Program-made: the position numbers and the translations under genes | The notes under the pieces: generated by a model | What the model was told of the DNA's origin: nothing | What the model saw: the letters and a program-made list of their open reading frames with translations, nothing else | Databases searched by the model: none | In this document: one piece after another, positions 1 through 8,228 of the stretch | Position numbering within the stretch: the stretch's first letter is position 1 | Layout of the letters: every line of letters starts with the position of its first letter | NCBI GenBank assembly: GCA_910579755.1 | Contig: CAJTVB010000011.1 | Span: forward strand, 44,967 to 108,966 | Length of the DNA: 64,000 nt | Source: an uncultured Acetatifactor sp. | GTDB taxonomy: Bacteria > Bacillota > Clostridia > Lachnospirales > Lachnospiraceae | Direction of reading: 5' to 3'

Positions 1-1656
1 ATCCACCACCTGTCCCCCGCTGACCTTCACCGCTCCGATCTCAATAATGTGGTCATTCACCGGTGAAAACCCTGTAGTCTCTATATCAAAAACCACAAAG
101 TCCTCTTTCAGCCCCTGCCCTTTGTCTCCCGTAACGATCTCCTTCAGGTCATCCACCAAATAGGCCTCTACACCGTAAATGATTTTAAAGAAGTCCTGCT
201 TATCCGGATTTTCCTCTCCTGCCTCCTTTCGCTTTTTCTTTTCTTCCTTCCACAAATCCTCCCACACATGATTTGCATCCGTAAAGCTCTGAACCACACC
301 GTGATCTGTGAAAGCTATCGCCTGATGCCCCCACTGATATGCTCTCTTTACGATGTCCCTGGCCTCGGAAACGCCGTCCATATCACTCATCTTTGTATGA
401 CAGTGCAGTTCCACTCTCCTTTCAGACGCCGTATCCGCACGGGTAGTGGTAAAATTGGATATGGACTTGATCCCCGCCAAAGAACCAACAGTCAATTCAT
501 GGTCGAATTTATCCAGTGTAGCTATCCCTTTGATCTTGACATATCCTCCCGGCTTCAGTCTGCCGGTCAGCTCATCCACCTGATTGTTGCGCACGAAGAT
601 TTTTACGGTCATGGTATCCGTAAAATCCGTCACATCAAACATGAGAATCGATTTTTCGTTCCGGATCTCCCTTTTATCCAGCTTCAAAATCTTTCCCCGG
701 ATAACCACCTCGCCCATTTCGCCGATAATATCTTCGATGGCGATAGCATCCTCCTCAAAATCACGTCCGTAGATCACATCGGGATTATCGGATTGCTTCA
801 GAGAACGAGAATATTCTCCTCTGCCGCGGAATTCTCCCTTGCGGAAGCCGCTCCTGCCTGCATCTCCCCGGCCCGAATCTCCCTTTCCCGAAAAGCTTTT
901 CGTACTTCCGAAAGACTGCTGCTGACCTTCGCCCTTTTTTTCCGGCCCAGATTGAACCTCCTGCCCCGGCATTCTCTGTCTGGCTCCGTCCCCGTTCTGG
1001 AGCGAAACAACTCCAACACTTTCACGTCTTCCATTTTCAGCCGATGCTTTATCCTCATGTCCCTCATTCTGGGATGCCCGCATCCGACGATATATTTCGT
1101 TTACCTTCAGCTGGATCTTCCTCTCATCCTCTTCCGCAAACCTGCCTGTGGAGGCCTCCCGATAGTCCACTCTGATCCCCACCTTCAGGCCGCACCGCTC
1201 CACCAGTATTTTTTCCAGCACCCGCACCAGCTCCGCTTCCTTACTATGATTCAGAACCGTGTCATCGATAAGAAGGGTCACCTGTTCCGGATCGGGATAA
1301 GAAATATCCGCAGTTCGAAACGCATTGTATTCTATATGACTGTATTCCCGCAGTTCTGCCAGAATACTTTCGCCATAAACCTCCATCAAATTTTCAGGAG
1401 TATACTGAGAGGAAAGCTCAAACCGTTCCAAAATTCTGACCGTCAGTGCAGCTCCTGAAAAAAGCTGACGTCGGATCTCCTTTTCCGCCGTCCAGATATC
1501 CTCCTTTAAAATCAGCCGGGTACTGAACAGGTACACTGTCAGCCTGTCCTTCTGCTTTGTCACAGACACCCTTTCCACCTTTGCCTGCTCCAGCTTATCA
1601 TGCAGGTTTCCCTTAATATCCAGTGTGGGAAATACTTCAAAAAAAGATTTCGTCAT
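1..1656 (-). CDS. polC: DNA polymerase III PolC-type alpha subunit (N-terminal part, cut by window edge)
   Basis: Replicative DNA polymerase of low-GC Gram-positives, with its own proofreading exonuclease. The reverse strand is open for 552 codons from an ATG at 1656 and runs off the left edge, so only about the first third of the expected ~1450-residue protein is visible. In order it shows an N-terminal PolC_N region, a Gly/Ser/Arg-rich linker (about residues 195-275), an OB-fold segment (VVIRGKILKLDKREI), a PHP domain (ELHCHTKMSDMDGV, then AFTDHG) and the start of the inserted DEDD exonuclease (FVVFDIETTGFSP). That exonuclease inserted after PHP is what distinguishes PolC from DnaE. The ispG stop lies 7 bp upstream, so the two are almost certainly co-transcribed, as is common in Clostridia. 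Confidence 0.96.
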   Translation of the reverse strand, partial: MTKSFFEVFPTLDIKGNLHDKLEQAKVERVSVTKQKDRLTVYLFSTRLILKEDIWTAEKEIRRQLFSGAALTVRILERFELSSQYTPENLMEVYGESILAELREYSHIEYNAFRTADISYPDPEQVTLLIDDTVLNHSKEAELVRVLEKILVERCGLKVGIRVDYREASTGRFAEEDERKIQLKVNEIYRRMRASQNEGHEDKASAENGRRESVGVVSLQNGDGARQRMPGQEVQSGPEKKGEGQQQSFGSTKSFSGKGDSGRGDAGRSGFRKGEFRGRGEYSRSLKQSDNPDVIYGRDFEEDAIAIEDIIGEMGEVVIRGKILKLDKREIRNEKSILMFDVTDFTDTMTVKIFVRNNQVDELTGRLKPGGYVKIKGIATLDKFDHELTVGSLAGIKSISNFTTTRADTASERRVELHCHTKMSDMDGVSEARDIVKRAYQWGHQAIAFTDHGVVQSFTDANHVWEDLWKEEKKKRKEAGEENPDKQDFFKIIYGVEAYLVDDLKEIVTGDKGQGLKEDFVVFDIETTGFSPVNDHIIEIGAVKVSGGQVVD

Positions 1657-1663
1657 CGATCCT

Positions 1664-2719
1664 TCACCTGTTCCAATTATCCAGCTCTTCCTTCAGCGCC
1701 TCCAGCAATTGATCCTCCGGCACCTTTCGGAGAATCTGACCTTTTTTAAACAAAAGCCCCTCTCCCGATCCCCCAGCAATCCCCAGATCCGCTTCCCTGG
1801 CCTCTCCCGGTCCGTTGACGGCACAGCCCATGACGGCTACCTTCATATCCAGCGGATAGTCTTCCACAAGCTTCTCCACCCGGCCCGCCAGGCCGATCAG
1901 ATCGATCCGGGTTCTGCCGCAGGTAGGGCAGGATACCACCTCAATCCCGCCTTTCCGCAGTCCCAGTGTGCGCAGAATCAGACGGGCGGACCGGATCTCC
2001 TCCACCGGATCTCCCGTCAAAGAAACTCTGACTGTGTCGCCGATTCCCCGGCTCAGAATAAGCCCCAGCCCCATGGCCGACTTAATATTTCCGCTCCAGA
2101 GAGTTCCCGACTCCGTGATCCCTGCATGAAGCGGATATTCCGTTTTCTCTGCCAGCAATTCATGCGCCTTTACAGACATCAGCACATCGGAAGACTTGAT
2201 GCTGATAACTATATTGTCATAGCCCCATTCTTCAATCAAATTCACCTGCTCCAGAGCACTTTCCACAATGGCCTCGGCAGTGACTCCTCCATATTTTTCC
2301 AACAGCCCCTTTTCCAGGGAACCGCTGTTGACCCCCACCCGGATCGGAACATTCCTCTCTCTGGCCGTGTCCACCACTGCCCTTACCTTATCAGGGCTTC
2401 CGATATTTCCAGGATTAATGCGAATTTTATCAGCGCCGTTCTCCATGGCGGCAACAGCCATTTGATAGTCAAAATGAATATCGGCCACCAGAGGGATATG
2501 TATTTGCTTTTTAATCTGTGCCAGCGCCCGGGCCGCCTCAATCGTCGGCACCGTACATCGAATGATCTCACATCCCGCCCGCTCCAGCTCCAGAATCTGG
2601 GCCACCGTAGCCTGCACGTCCTCAGTACGGGTATTTGTCATAGACTGGATCAAAACAGGGCTGCCGCCTCCGATTACCTGATTTCCGATTCGTATTTTCT
2701 TTGTATGATCTCTATGCAT
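1664..2719 (-). CDS. ispG: 4-hydroxy-3-methylbut-2-enyl diphosphate synthase (IspG/GcpE)
   Basis: Iron-sulfur enzyme of the MEP isoprenoid pathway that reductively opens methylerythritol cyclodiphosphate to HMBPP in the cytoplasm. The 351-residue protein has the normal bacterial length without the plant-type insertion. An N-terminal TIM-barrel (IGGGSPVLIQSMTNTRTEDV) is followed by the C-terminal cluster domain with cysteines in SCPTCGRTRIDL and MGCAVNGPGEA, the expected 4Fe-4S ligands. It starts at an ATG and sits directly upstream of polC with a 7-bp gap. The presence of ispG indicates that this organism makes isoprenoids, including the undecaprenyl carrier used by MraY, through the MEP route. 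Confidence 0.97.
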   Translation of the reverse strand: MHRDHTKKIRIGNQVIGGGSPVLIQSMTNTRTEDVQATVAQILELERAGCEIIRCTVPTIEAARALAQIKKQIHIPLVADIHFDYQMAVAAMENGADKIRINPGNIGSPDKVRAVVDTARERNVPIRVGVNSGSLEKGLLEKYGGVTAEAIVESALEQVNLIEEWGYDNIVISIKSSDVLMSVKAHELLAEKTEYPLHAGITESGTLWSGNIKSAMGLGLILSRGIGDTVRVSLTGDPVEEIRSARLILRTLGLRKGGIEVVSCPTCGRTRIDLIGLAGRVEKLVEDYPLDMKVAVMGCAVNGPGEAREADLGIAGGSGEGLLFKKGQILRKVPEDQLLEALKEELDNWNR

Positions 2720-2860
2720 AAAGTCTCCTCCCAGGCATCTTTTCCACCTTTGAACGTTTTCGGCTTCTTTCTTCCGTTCTTTTCCGAAATCTCACTGTAT
2801 CAATAATACCCCAACCTCTGCTTGTTTGTACAGCGAAAAATCAAATTCCGCGAAAGACCT

Positions 2861-2891
2861 GTTACTATTCACAGCTTCGCCGCAAAGTAAC
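2861..2891 (+). repeat. Short copy of a dispersed palindromic intergenic repeat
   Basis: Begins with GTTACTATTCACAG, which recurs exactly at 45370-45383, and ends with AGTAAC, the inverse of its first six bases, so it forms a small inverted-repeat unit. It lies in the dprA-ispG gap, ending 2 bp before the dprA stop codon. See the full-length copy at 14442-14539. Confidence 0.5.
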
Positions 2892-2893
2892 TG

Positions 2894-4105
2894 TTAACGT
2901 TTCCTCAGGCAAAAACACCCCGGACTCACCTGTTCCGCCAGCCCCTCCATGCAGAGAAGCATCAGCTGAGTCGTAATCGATGCTTCCCGATACCGGTCAG
3001 GAAGCCGCTCCCTCAGCCGGTCTGCTGTCTGAGGGCAGATTTCCAACGTGCCATAGACAGCCGCCTGTTCCGGAGTAAGCTTTTTCACTGCATTCTTTTC
3101 CCAGAAGGCTTGTTCCGTTTCGCAGCGTCCTCCAGAGCATTTACTCCTTTCTCCTCTTGTTAATACGGAATTTTTCTCCTTCCGAGCCTCTTTTGGAGCA
3201 TCACAGTTTTTCCTTCGCCCCTGAATCTCCCAAAATTCTTCCAAAAACTCCTCCGGCTCCAGCAGTACTCCGGCTCCCTGCCTGATTAAGCGGTTGCAGC
3301 CGTCGCTCAGTCTGTCCGTAATCCGGCCTGGCACTACATACACCTCTTTCCCCTGATCCAGAGCCATATCCACCGTAATAAGAGTTCCGCTCTTCTCCCG
3401 TGCTTCCACCACAACCACCACATCCGCCAGCCCGCTGACAATACGATTCCGGGGAGGAAAATTCTGGGGGCGGGCCGGCGTCTTCAGCGGATATTCAGAA
3501 ACTACCGATCCATTCCCCACAAGCCGCTCATACAGCTCTCGATTTCGGGCCGGGTAACACACATCCACACCGCTTCCCAATACGGCGCAGGACCTGCCTC
3601 CGGCATTGATTGCCGCCTGTTGGCTGATGCTGTCAATTCCCCGGGCCATTCCGCTGATCACCTCCACCCCTCGCCGTCCCAGCACCTCCCCCAGCTTTTC
3701 CGCCACATATGCTCCGTATGGCGAACACTCCCGAGCTCCCACTATGGCCACTGCAGGCATATTTTCATCAGGCAGGCTTCCTTTCACAAAAAGAGCATAG
3801 GGCGCATCCGGAATATCCCGAAGCCTCCCGGGATACTCCTGCATTGTCTCTGTTATCAGCCGAATCCCCTGGGCCTTCATTTTTTCATATTCCTCTTCCA
3901 GTCTCCATTGGTTTGTAAAATTTCTCAAGCTCTCCGCCTGTCCGAGGGACAGTATCCCTTCCCACTCTTTAGAAGATGCAAAATAAGCACTTCTGGCTCC
4001 CCCGAAGGCCTGTGCCAATCTGCATCGGGCATTATTGCTCCAGCCCGGAAAGCTGCACAGCCATAAATCATAAATCTGATCCTGCGCCTGTCCGCCAAAA
4101 TCCAT
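2894..4105 (-). CDS. dprA: DNA-processing protein DprA (Smf)
   Basis: Loads RecA onto incoming single-stranded DNA during natural transformation. About residues 60-300 carry the extended Rossmann fold: AIVGARECSPYG, the VISGMARGIDSISQQAA block, and AVLGSGVDVCYPARNREL. The C-terminal ~60 residues (LTPEQAAVYGTLEICPQTADRL) look like the usual winged-helix domain. I place the start at 4105 (MDFGGQ..., 403 aa), because GGAAGGAAGAGACA precedes this ATG and the family N-terminus begins here. The same frame stays open upstream to 4264, but those 53 residues are charged and not family-like. It lies downstream of the comM-like gene, a common competence/recombination pairing. Confidence 0.94.
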   Translation of the reverse strand: MDFGGQAQDQIYDLWLCSFPGWSNNARCRLAQAFGGARSAYFASSKEWEGILSLGQAESLRNFTNQWRLEEEYEKMKAQGIRLITETMQEYPGRLRDIPDAPYALFVKGSLPDENMPAVAIVGARECSPYGAYVAEKLGEVLGRRGVEVISGMARGIDSISQQAAINAGGRSCAVLGSGVDVCYPARNRELYERLVGNGSVVSEYPLKTPARPQNFPPRNRIVSGLADVVVVVEAREKSGTLITVDMALDQGKEVYVVPGRITDRLSDGCNRLIRQGAGVLLEPEEFLEEFWEIQGRRKNCDAPKEARKEKNSVLTRGERSKCSGGRCETEQAFWEKNAVKKLTPEQAAVYGTLEICPQTADRLRERLPDRYREASITTQLMLLCMEGLAEQVSPGCFCLRKR

Positions 4106-4282
4106 TGTCTCTTCCTTCCGTTTCCCAATATCTTTGTTCTCTTCTTTATGTTCCCTTTCCCCGTTCCTGTTCACTGATATTATTCTCTTTCCCTGCTCTC
4201 CAGTATGCCCCACTCTGATTACCATTATTTTTTGCACCGTATAAATTTTCAGTCTGCAAGACAAAAGAGCTTAAAGTTTCTC

Positions 4283-5827
4283 TTAGATGCCGCCTGCCAT
4301 AGGCCGATAGAAACACGCTTCCATCAAATGCTCTTTATCAATCAGCTCTTTTCCCGCCAGATCTGCAATGGTCCGCGCTACCTTCAGCACCCGGTGGTAC
4401 GCCCTGGCGCTGAGCCTCAGGCTTCGGTACATCTGCTCCATGCATTCCTGTTCTTCCTTTCCCAGGAAGCAGTATTCTTCTATCTTTGCCGCTCCGATGT
4501 CCCCGTTAAATCTGCACTCCGAGCCTGCAAACCGCTTTTTCTGTATCTCTCTGGCTCTCAGCACCCGCTCACGGATCCGGGCGCTGCTTTCCGCTTTATT
4601 TCTATCCTTCAAGCTTCTAATGTCCACAGCTCCAAGCTCCACACAAAGGTCGATCCTGTCCATGACCGGCCCGGACACCCGCCCCATATATCTCCTGACG
4701 GCGGACTCCTGGCAGCGGCACCGGTTACGGTCCGGGTAATAACCGCAGGGACAAGGATTCATGGCACACACCAGCATAAAATCGCTGGGGTAAGTCACAC
4801 TGCCTCCCGCCCTGGCAATACTGACCTGCCTCTCCTCCAGCGGCTGGCGGAGAGAGTCCAGAGAAATCCGTTGAAACTCCGGCAATTCATCTAAAAAAAG
4901 GACGCCTCTGTGTGCCAATGAGATCATTCCCGGTCTGGGCTGGCTGCTGCCTCCGATCAAGGCAGCCTGGGTAATGGTATGGTGTGGACTCTCAAAGGGA
5001 CGTTTAGTCATCAGCGGTCTTCCCTCCTCCAGAAGTCCAGCCACACTATGCACAGCCGTTACCTCCAGACTTTCCTCCAACGTTAAAGGCGGCAGAATCC
5101 CGGGAATCCTCCTGGCAATCATAGACTTTCCTGCTCCTGGAGGTCCTGTCATAAGCAGATTGTGAAAACCGGCTGCCGCGATCTCCGCTGCCCGTTTTGC
5201 CGTCTCCTGACCGCTGACTTCCGAAAAATCAGGAATCCCCTCCCGCTGACTCCCTTCCATCAGCTCATCAGCTGCTGCATCTGCCGAAGGAAGAATACTC
5301 TCCTTCCTTTTTTCAGAACGCTCCTCCAGAAAACAAAGTATCTCTCTTATATTTTTCGCTCCTCTCACCCTGATCCCCGGTATCACAGCCCCTTCTCCTG
5401 CATTTGCAGCAGGCACGATGCACTGCTTTATTCCCCTGGCCGCTGCTTCCCGCACAATGGGCAGCACGCCTCTGACCTTTTTGATCTCACCGTCCAGTCC
5501 CAGCTCTCCCAAAAACAAAATGTTTGATGACGCCCCCGCCGGAAAATAGCCCGAAGACTCCAGCATTCCCACGGCAATGGGAAGATCAAAGGCTGTGCCG
5601 TCCTTTCTCCTGTCTGCCGGGGACAAATTTACCGTGATATGATTGGGAGGGATGCGCAGACCCGCATTCTTTAAAGCAACCGTCACCCGGTCCCGGGATT
5701 CCTTCACTTCTCCGCTCAAATAACCTACCATGGAAAATACCGGCAGTCCCGGAGCAATATCCACCTCCACAGTAACCAAGTAGGCAGAAACTCCCAGCAG
5801 AGCGCCTGAACAGACCGCACTGTACAA
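4283..5827 (-). CDS. comM: YifB/ComM family Mg-chelatase-like AAA+ ATPase
   Basis: AAA+ protein of the YifB/ComM family; in Gram-negative models ComM is a branch-migration helicase that helps integrate transforming DNA. The 514-residue protein starts with the ChlI-like S5-fold domain (MYSAVCSGALLGVSAYLVTV), followed by the AAA+ core with Walker A GPPGAGKSMIARR, Walker B VLFLDELPEF and the CAMNPCPCGYYPD segment, and ends in the Mg-chelatase C-terminal helical domain. The start is a TTG at 5827 preceded by AAAGGAGGTGTCTAT. The next gene downstream is dprA, 177 bp away. The role in this organism is inferred from family and neighbour only. Confidence 0.93.
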   Translation of the reverse strand: MYSAVCSGALLGVSAYLVTVEVDIAPGLPVFSMVGYLSGEVKESRDRVTVALKNAGLRIPPNHITVNLSPADRRKDGTAFDLPIAVGMLESSGYFPAGASSNILFLGELGLDGEIKKVRGVLPIVREAAARGIKQCIVPAANAGEGAVIPGIRVRGAKNIREILCFLEERSEKRKESILPSADAAADELMEGSQREGIPDFSEVSGQETAKRAAEIAAAGFHNLLMTGPPGAGKSMIARRIPGILPPLTLEESLEVTAVHSVAGLLEEGRPLMTKRPFESPHHTITQAALIGGSSQPRPGMISLAHRGVLFLDELPEFQRISLDSLRQPLEERQVSIARAGGSVTYPSDFMLVCAMNPCPCGYYPDRNRCRCQESAVRRYMGRVSGPVMDRIDLCVELGAVDIRSLKDRNKAESSARIRERVLRAREIQKKRFAGSECRFNGDIGAAKIEEYCFLGKEEQECMEQMYRSLRLSARAYHRVLKVARTIADLAGKELIDKEHLMEACFYRPMAGGI

Positions 5828-5982
5828 ATAGACACCTCCTTTTTACAGAATAACCTCTCTGAATAGCTCTTCTTCCAAGAGCCCCAAATAACTTCTACGA
5901 TTATAAATGGCAGAAAACGCCGAAATGCTAAGAATCCCGCGATTTGAAACGCTCCGGAGAGCAGATGCCGGCTCTCGCGGCA

Positions 5983-6020
5983 TTTGTCAAACAGCCATGC
6001 AGACATGGCTGTTTGACAAA
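5983..6020. other. Perfect 17-bp inverted repeat with 4-nt loop, no T-tract
   Basis: TTTGTCAAACAGCCATG at 5983-5999 is followed by loop CAGA and its exact reverse complement at 6004-6020. It lies in the 256-bp gap between the pilT-like stop (6084) and the comM start (5827). No U-rich tract follows on either strand, so it does not fit an intrinsic terminator. An operator, a Rho-type or processing site, or a remnant of a small inverted-repeat element are possible. Apart from the comM ribosome binding site, I see nothing else in this gap. Confidence 0.8.
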
Positions 6021-6083
6021 CGGCCCGCAGGAATAAATGAATTTTGCGCCTAAAGTACGGCGGCTGAATATCTGAAAAATAAA

Positions 6084-7124
6084 TTAAATATCAGAATAAG
6101 AACGTATGAATCTGTTCTGGGTCTCCTGACTGATCCTTCCTTCCAGAAAAAGCTTTTTTACAGCATCCTCCATGGCCACCATGCCCTGTTCACCGCTGGC
6201 TTTTATGACCTGAGTAAGCTGATAAGTCTTTCCCTCCCGGATCAGGCTGCGCACCTGATCATTCACCAGCAGGAATTCAAAAACAGCCGTTCTCCTATTC
6301 TCGTCCAGCACCGGAACCATCTGCTGAGCCACTACGGCCTCCAGCACGTTTGCCAGCCGGGCCCGCATCTGCTGCTGTTGATAGAGAGGAAAGGCACCAA
6401 TCAACCTGTCCACCGTATCGGCAGTACCGATGGAATGCATGGAAGACAGCACCAGATGTCCTGTCTCAGCCGCCTGAACAGCCATACTGATGGTTTCAGG
6501 GTCACACAGCTCTTCTACCAGAATTACATCCGGGTCCTCCCTGAGTGCCGCACGCAGACCGCTGACATAGTTCTCACTGTCCAGGCCAATCTCCCTTTGA
6601 TTGACCAGTGACTGCTTATGCTGGTGCAGATATTCCACAGGATCCTCCAGCGTAATAATATGAGCCTGTCTGCTGCTGTTTATCCTGTCTACCATAGCCG
6701 CAAGCGTTGTGGATTTGCCGTTTCCCGTAGGTCCCGTAACCAGAACCAGCCCCTGCTCCCTTTCACACAAGCCGTTCACCGATGCCGGCATACCCAGCTC
6801 CTCCAGAGAAGGCACTCTGTTATCCACCAGATGAAATGCCAGCGCCACACTTCCTCTCTGCTTATATACATTGACGCGGCATCTTCCGCAGCCCGACAGA
6901 GAAAGCGAAAAATCGCATTCGCCCTTCTCTTCAAACCGGATCCTGTGAATCTCTGGCATGATGCTGACCACAATGTCCAATGTGTCTGCAGGCTGAAGTC
7001 TGGCACAATCCATGGCCGCCAGCCGTCCTCCCACTCTCATTCTGGGAGAAATCCCTGCCGCCAGATGCACATCGCTGGCTCCGGCTTTTCTCGCTTCCTG
7101 TAATATTTCATCGATCCCCGGCAT
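6084..7124 (-). CDS. pilT: PilT-like type IV pilus retraction/secretion ATPase
   Basis: GspE/PilT-family ATPase, 346 aa from the ATG at 7124, which is preceded by GAGGAGGAGAGAC; an in-frame ATG five codons earlier lies upstream of this ribosome binding site. The N-terminus (ASDVHLAAGISPRMRVGGRL) is the PilT PAS-like domain. Walker A is GPTGNGKSTT, the Asp box is LEDPVEYLH and the His box region is AETGHLVLSSMHS. The Walker B region reads ILVEELCDPETI, where canonical PilT has VGEMRDLETI, so two usually conserved positions differ. No pilin, PilC or prepilin peptidase gene is in the window, so partners must lie elsewhere. Retraction versus another motor role cannot be settled from this gene alone. 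Confidence 0.9.
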   Translation of the reverse strand: MPGIDEILQEARKAGASDVHLAAGISPRMRVGGRLAAMDCARLQPADTLDIVVSIMPEIHRIRFEEKGECDFSLSLSGCGRCRVNVYKQRGSVALAFHLVDNRVPSLEELGMPASVNGLCEREQGLVLVTGPTGNGKSTTLAAMVDRINSSRQAHIITLEDPVEYLHQHKQSLVNQREIGLDSENYVSGLRAALREDPDVILVEELCDPETISMAVQAAETGHLVLSSMHSIGTADTVDRLIGAFPLYQQQQMRARLANVLEAVVAQQMVPVLDENRRTAVFEFLLVNDQVRSLIREGKTYQLTQVIKASGEQGMVAMEDAVKKLFLEGRISQETQNRFIRSYSDI

Positions 7125-7191
7125 GTCTCTCCTCCTCATACCTTTGAGAGTTAGTTCTATTCCATCATTATATACGCACTGTGTATATAAA

Positions 7192-7783
7192 TCAACCGTT
7201 TTTTGAAAATATTACAACTTTTTCCTTCTGCAACTCATCATATGTCCCCCATGCCGCAATTCTTCCAAGAGACATAACCAATATTTTGTCATATTGCCGC
7301 AGAAGCTCAGGGTTCAGCCGGTGGGTAACCGCAATGATCAGACAATCCTTCTGCAGAAGCAGGCGCTGTTCAATCTCTTTTGCAGTCAGCTGGTCCAGAT
7401 TGGCCGTAAATTCATCCAGCAAAAGCACACTGCTTTTCCGCAGAATCGCTCTCGCCAGGCTGATTCTCTGTTTCTCTCCCCCCGAAAAATTTTTCCCGTT
7501 TTCTTCCACCATGGTGAGGATTCCCTCTGGAAGTGAATCAATAAAGTCCTTCAATCCCGCCTCCTCAACCGCACGGTCAATCTCTTTCTGCGCAAATTCC
7601 TGATACAGAGTGATATTATTCCGTACCGTGTCATTGAATAAAAACGTGTCCTGGGAGACCACTCCGATCAGTGCGCTTCTGGCATGATCTCACGAGCCGG
7701 AAGCCTCCGAAATCATCCTTTATTTCTGCCATATATTCTTCTGCCCGCTTGACAAATTTTTCTGTGCTTTTCTCCAGCGATCC
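7192..7783 (-). pseudogene. Decayed ABC exporter: NBD C-terminal half joined to a transmembrane-domain scrap
   Basis: The open part (7192-7662, continuing in frame to a stop near 7690) encodes the second half of an ABC exporter ATPase domain: VVSQDTFLFNDTVRNNI, signature FSGGEKQRISLARAIL, Walker B VLLLDEFTANLD and H-loop AVTHR. Walker A is missing. Just upstream, in another frame (about 7680-7783), is STEKFVKRAEEYMAEIKDD followed by FGGFRLVRS, which resembles the intracellular loop of the exporter membrane domain (family pattern: e-I-K-D-x-x-x-G-F-x-x-x-x-S). I infer an internal deletion removed most of the membrane domain and the Walker A half, with a frameshift at the scar. It is very unlikely to make a working transporter. 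Confidence 0.72.
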
Positions 7784-8063
7784 CCGAATCTCTGACCTTG
7801 AATTCTATAATAATTGCATTCCTATAGCAATGATTTATTACCGCATTATCTGTTCCGTTCTTCGGCTCCATCATCACATTATATCTTCCAATACCGCTTC
7901 CCCGGTTGGATGTAATAACATAGCGCTCTGCCAGCTCCACCGTCAATCCCAACACAAAGCCGTGATAGAACCTCTCCGGCTGTGTCTCCATAGAGGGATT
8001 TCTTACGCTGTCGAAATAGCTGAATGCCGCCAATGCTGCCCGGTTCATGTAAGCGTCCCCCAA
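7713..8063 (-). pseudogene. Remnant of an AAA-ATPase-like / PD-(D/E)XK (DUF1703-type) protein
   Basis: A 116-residue reading frame contains FYHGFVLGLTVELAERYVI, TSNRGSGIGRYNVMMEPKN and IIIEFKV, which match the C-terminal PD-(D/E)XK nuclease-like domain found behind an AAA-ATPase-like domain in many gut Clostridia and Bacteroidetes. In the family the motif is usually GRYDVML; here the Asp is Asn, and an extra stretch (VINHCYRNA) interrupts the strand before EFKV. The N-terminal ATPase domain is absent and the frame then runs into unrelated sequence overlapping the ABC remnant. I read it as a dead fragment rather than a small functional protein. It starts inside other debris, so no genuine start codon can be assigned. 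Confidence 0.6.
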
Positions 8064-8145
8064 ACGCCGCGCCGCTTTTTGCGCTTGTCCCTATTATATA
8101 TATTTTCCAGATAACATACAAGAAAATCATCAAGCCACAGCGCAC

Positions 8146-8202
8146 AAAACAGGACAGAACCAGTGCGGCCAACTGTGGTCCAACTGATTTTGTCCTGTTT
8201 TT
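8146..8202 (-). terminator. Probable sigK terminator
   Basis: Arms AAAACAGGACA-GAACCAGT (8146-8164) and ACTGATTTTGTCCTGTTTT (8183-8202) are near-perfect inverse copies separated by about 18 nt. They end in TTTT on the minus strand and TTTTT on the plus strand. The hairpin sits 27-83 bp beyond the sigK stop and could act in both directions. The region between it and the remnants at 8063 is AT-rich, with no gene visible. Confidence 0.55.
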
Positions 8203-8228
8203 CTGACATTATTTTGGCTCATTAATGC

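Noticed and set aside
268..1458. A 396-codon plus-strand open frame over the polC region
   Set aside because: The opposite strand encodes a clear PolC N-terminus across the same bases; the plus-strand translation has no family features and no ribosome binding site.
4106..4264. 53-codon N-terminal extension of DprA
   Set aside because: The frame is open, but the residues are charged and unlike the family, while a ribosome binding site supports the ATG at 4105.
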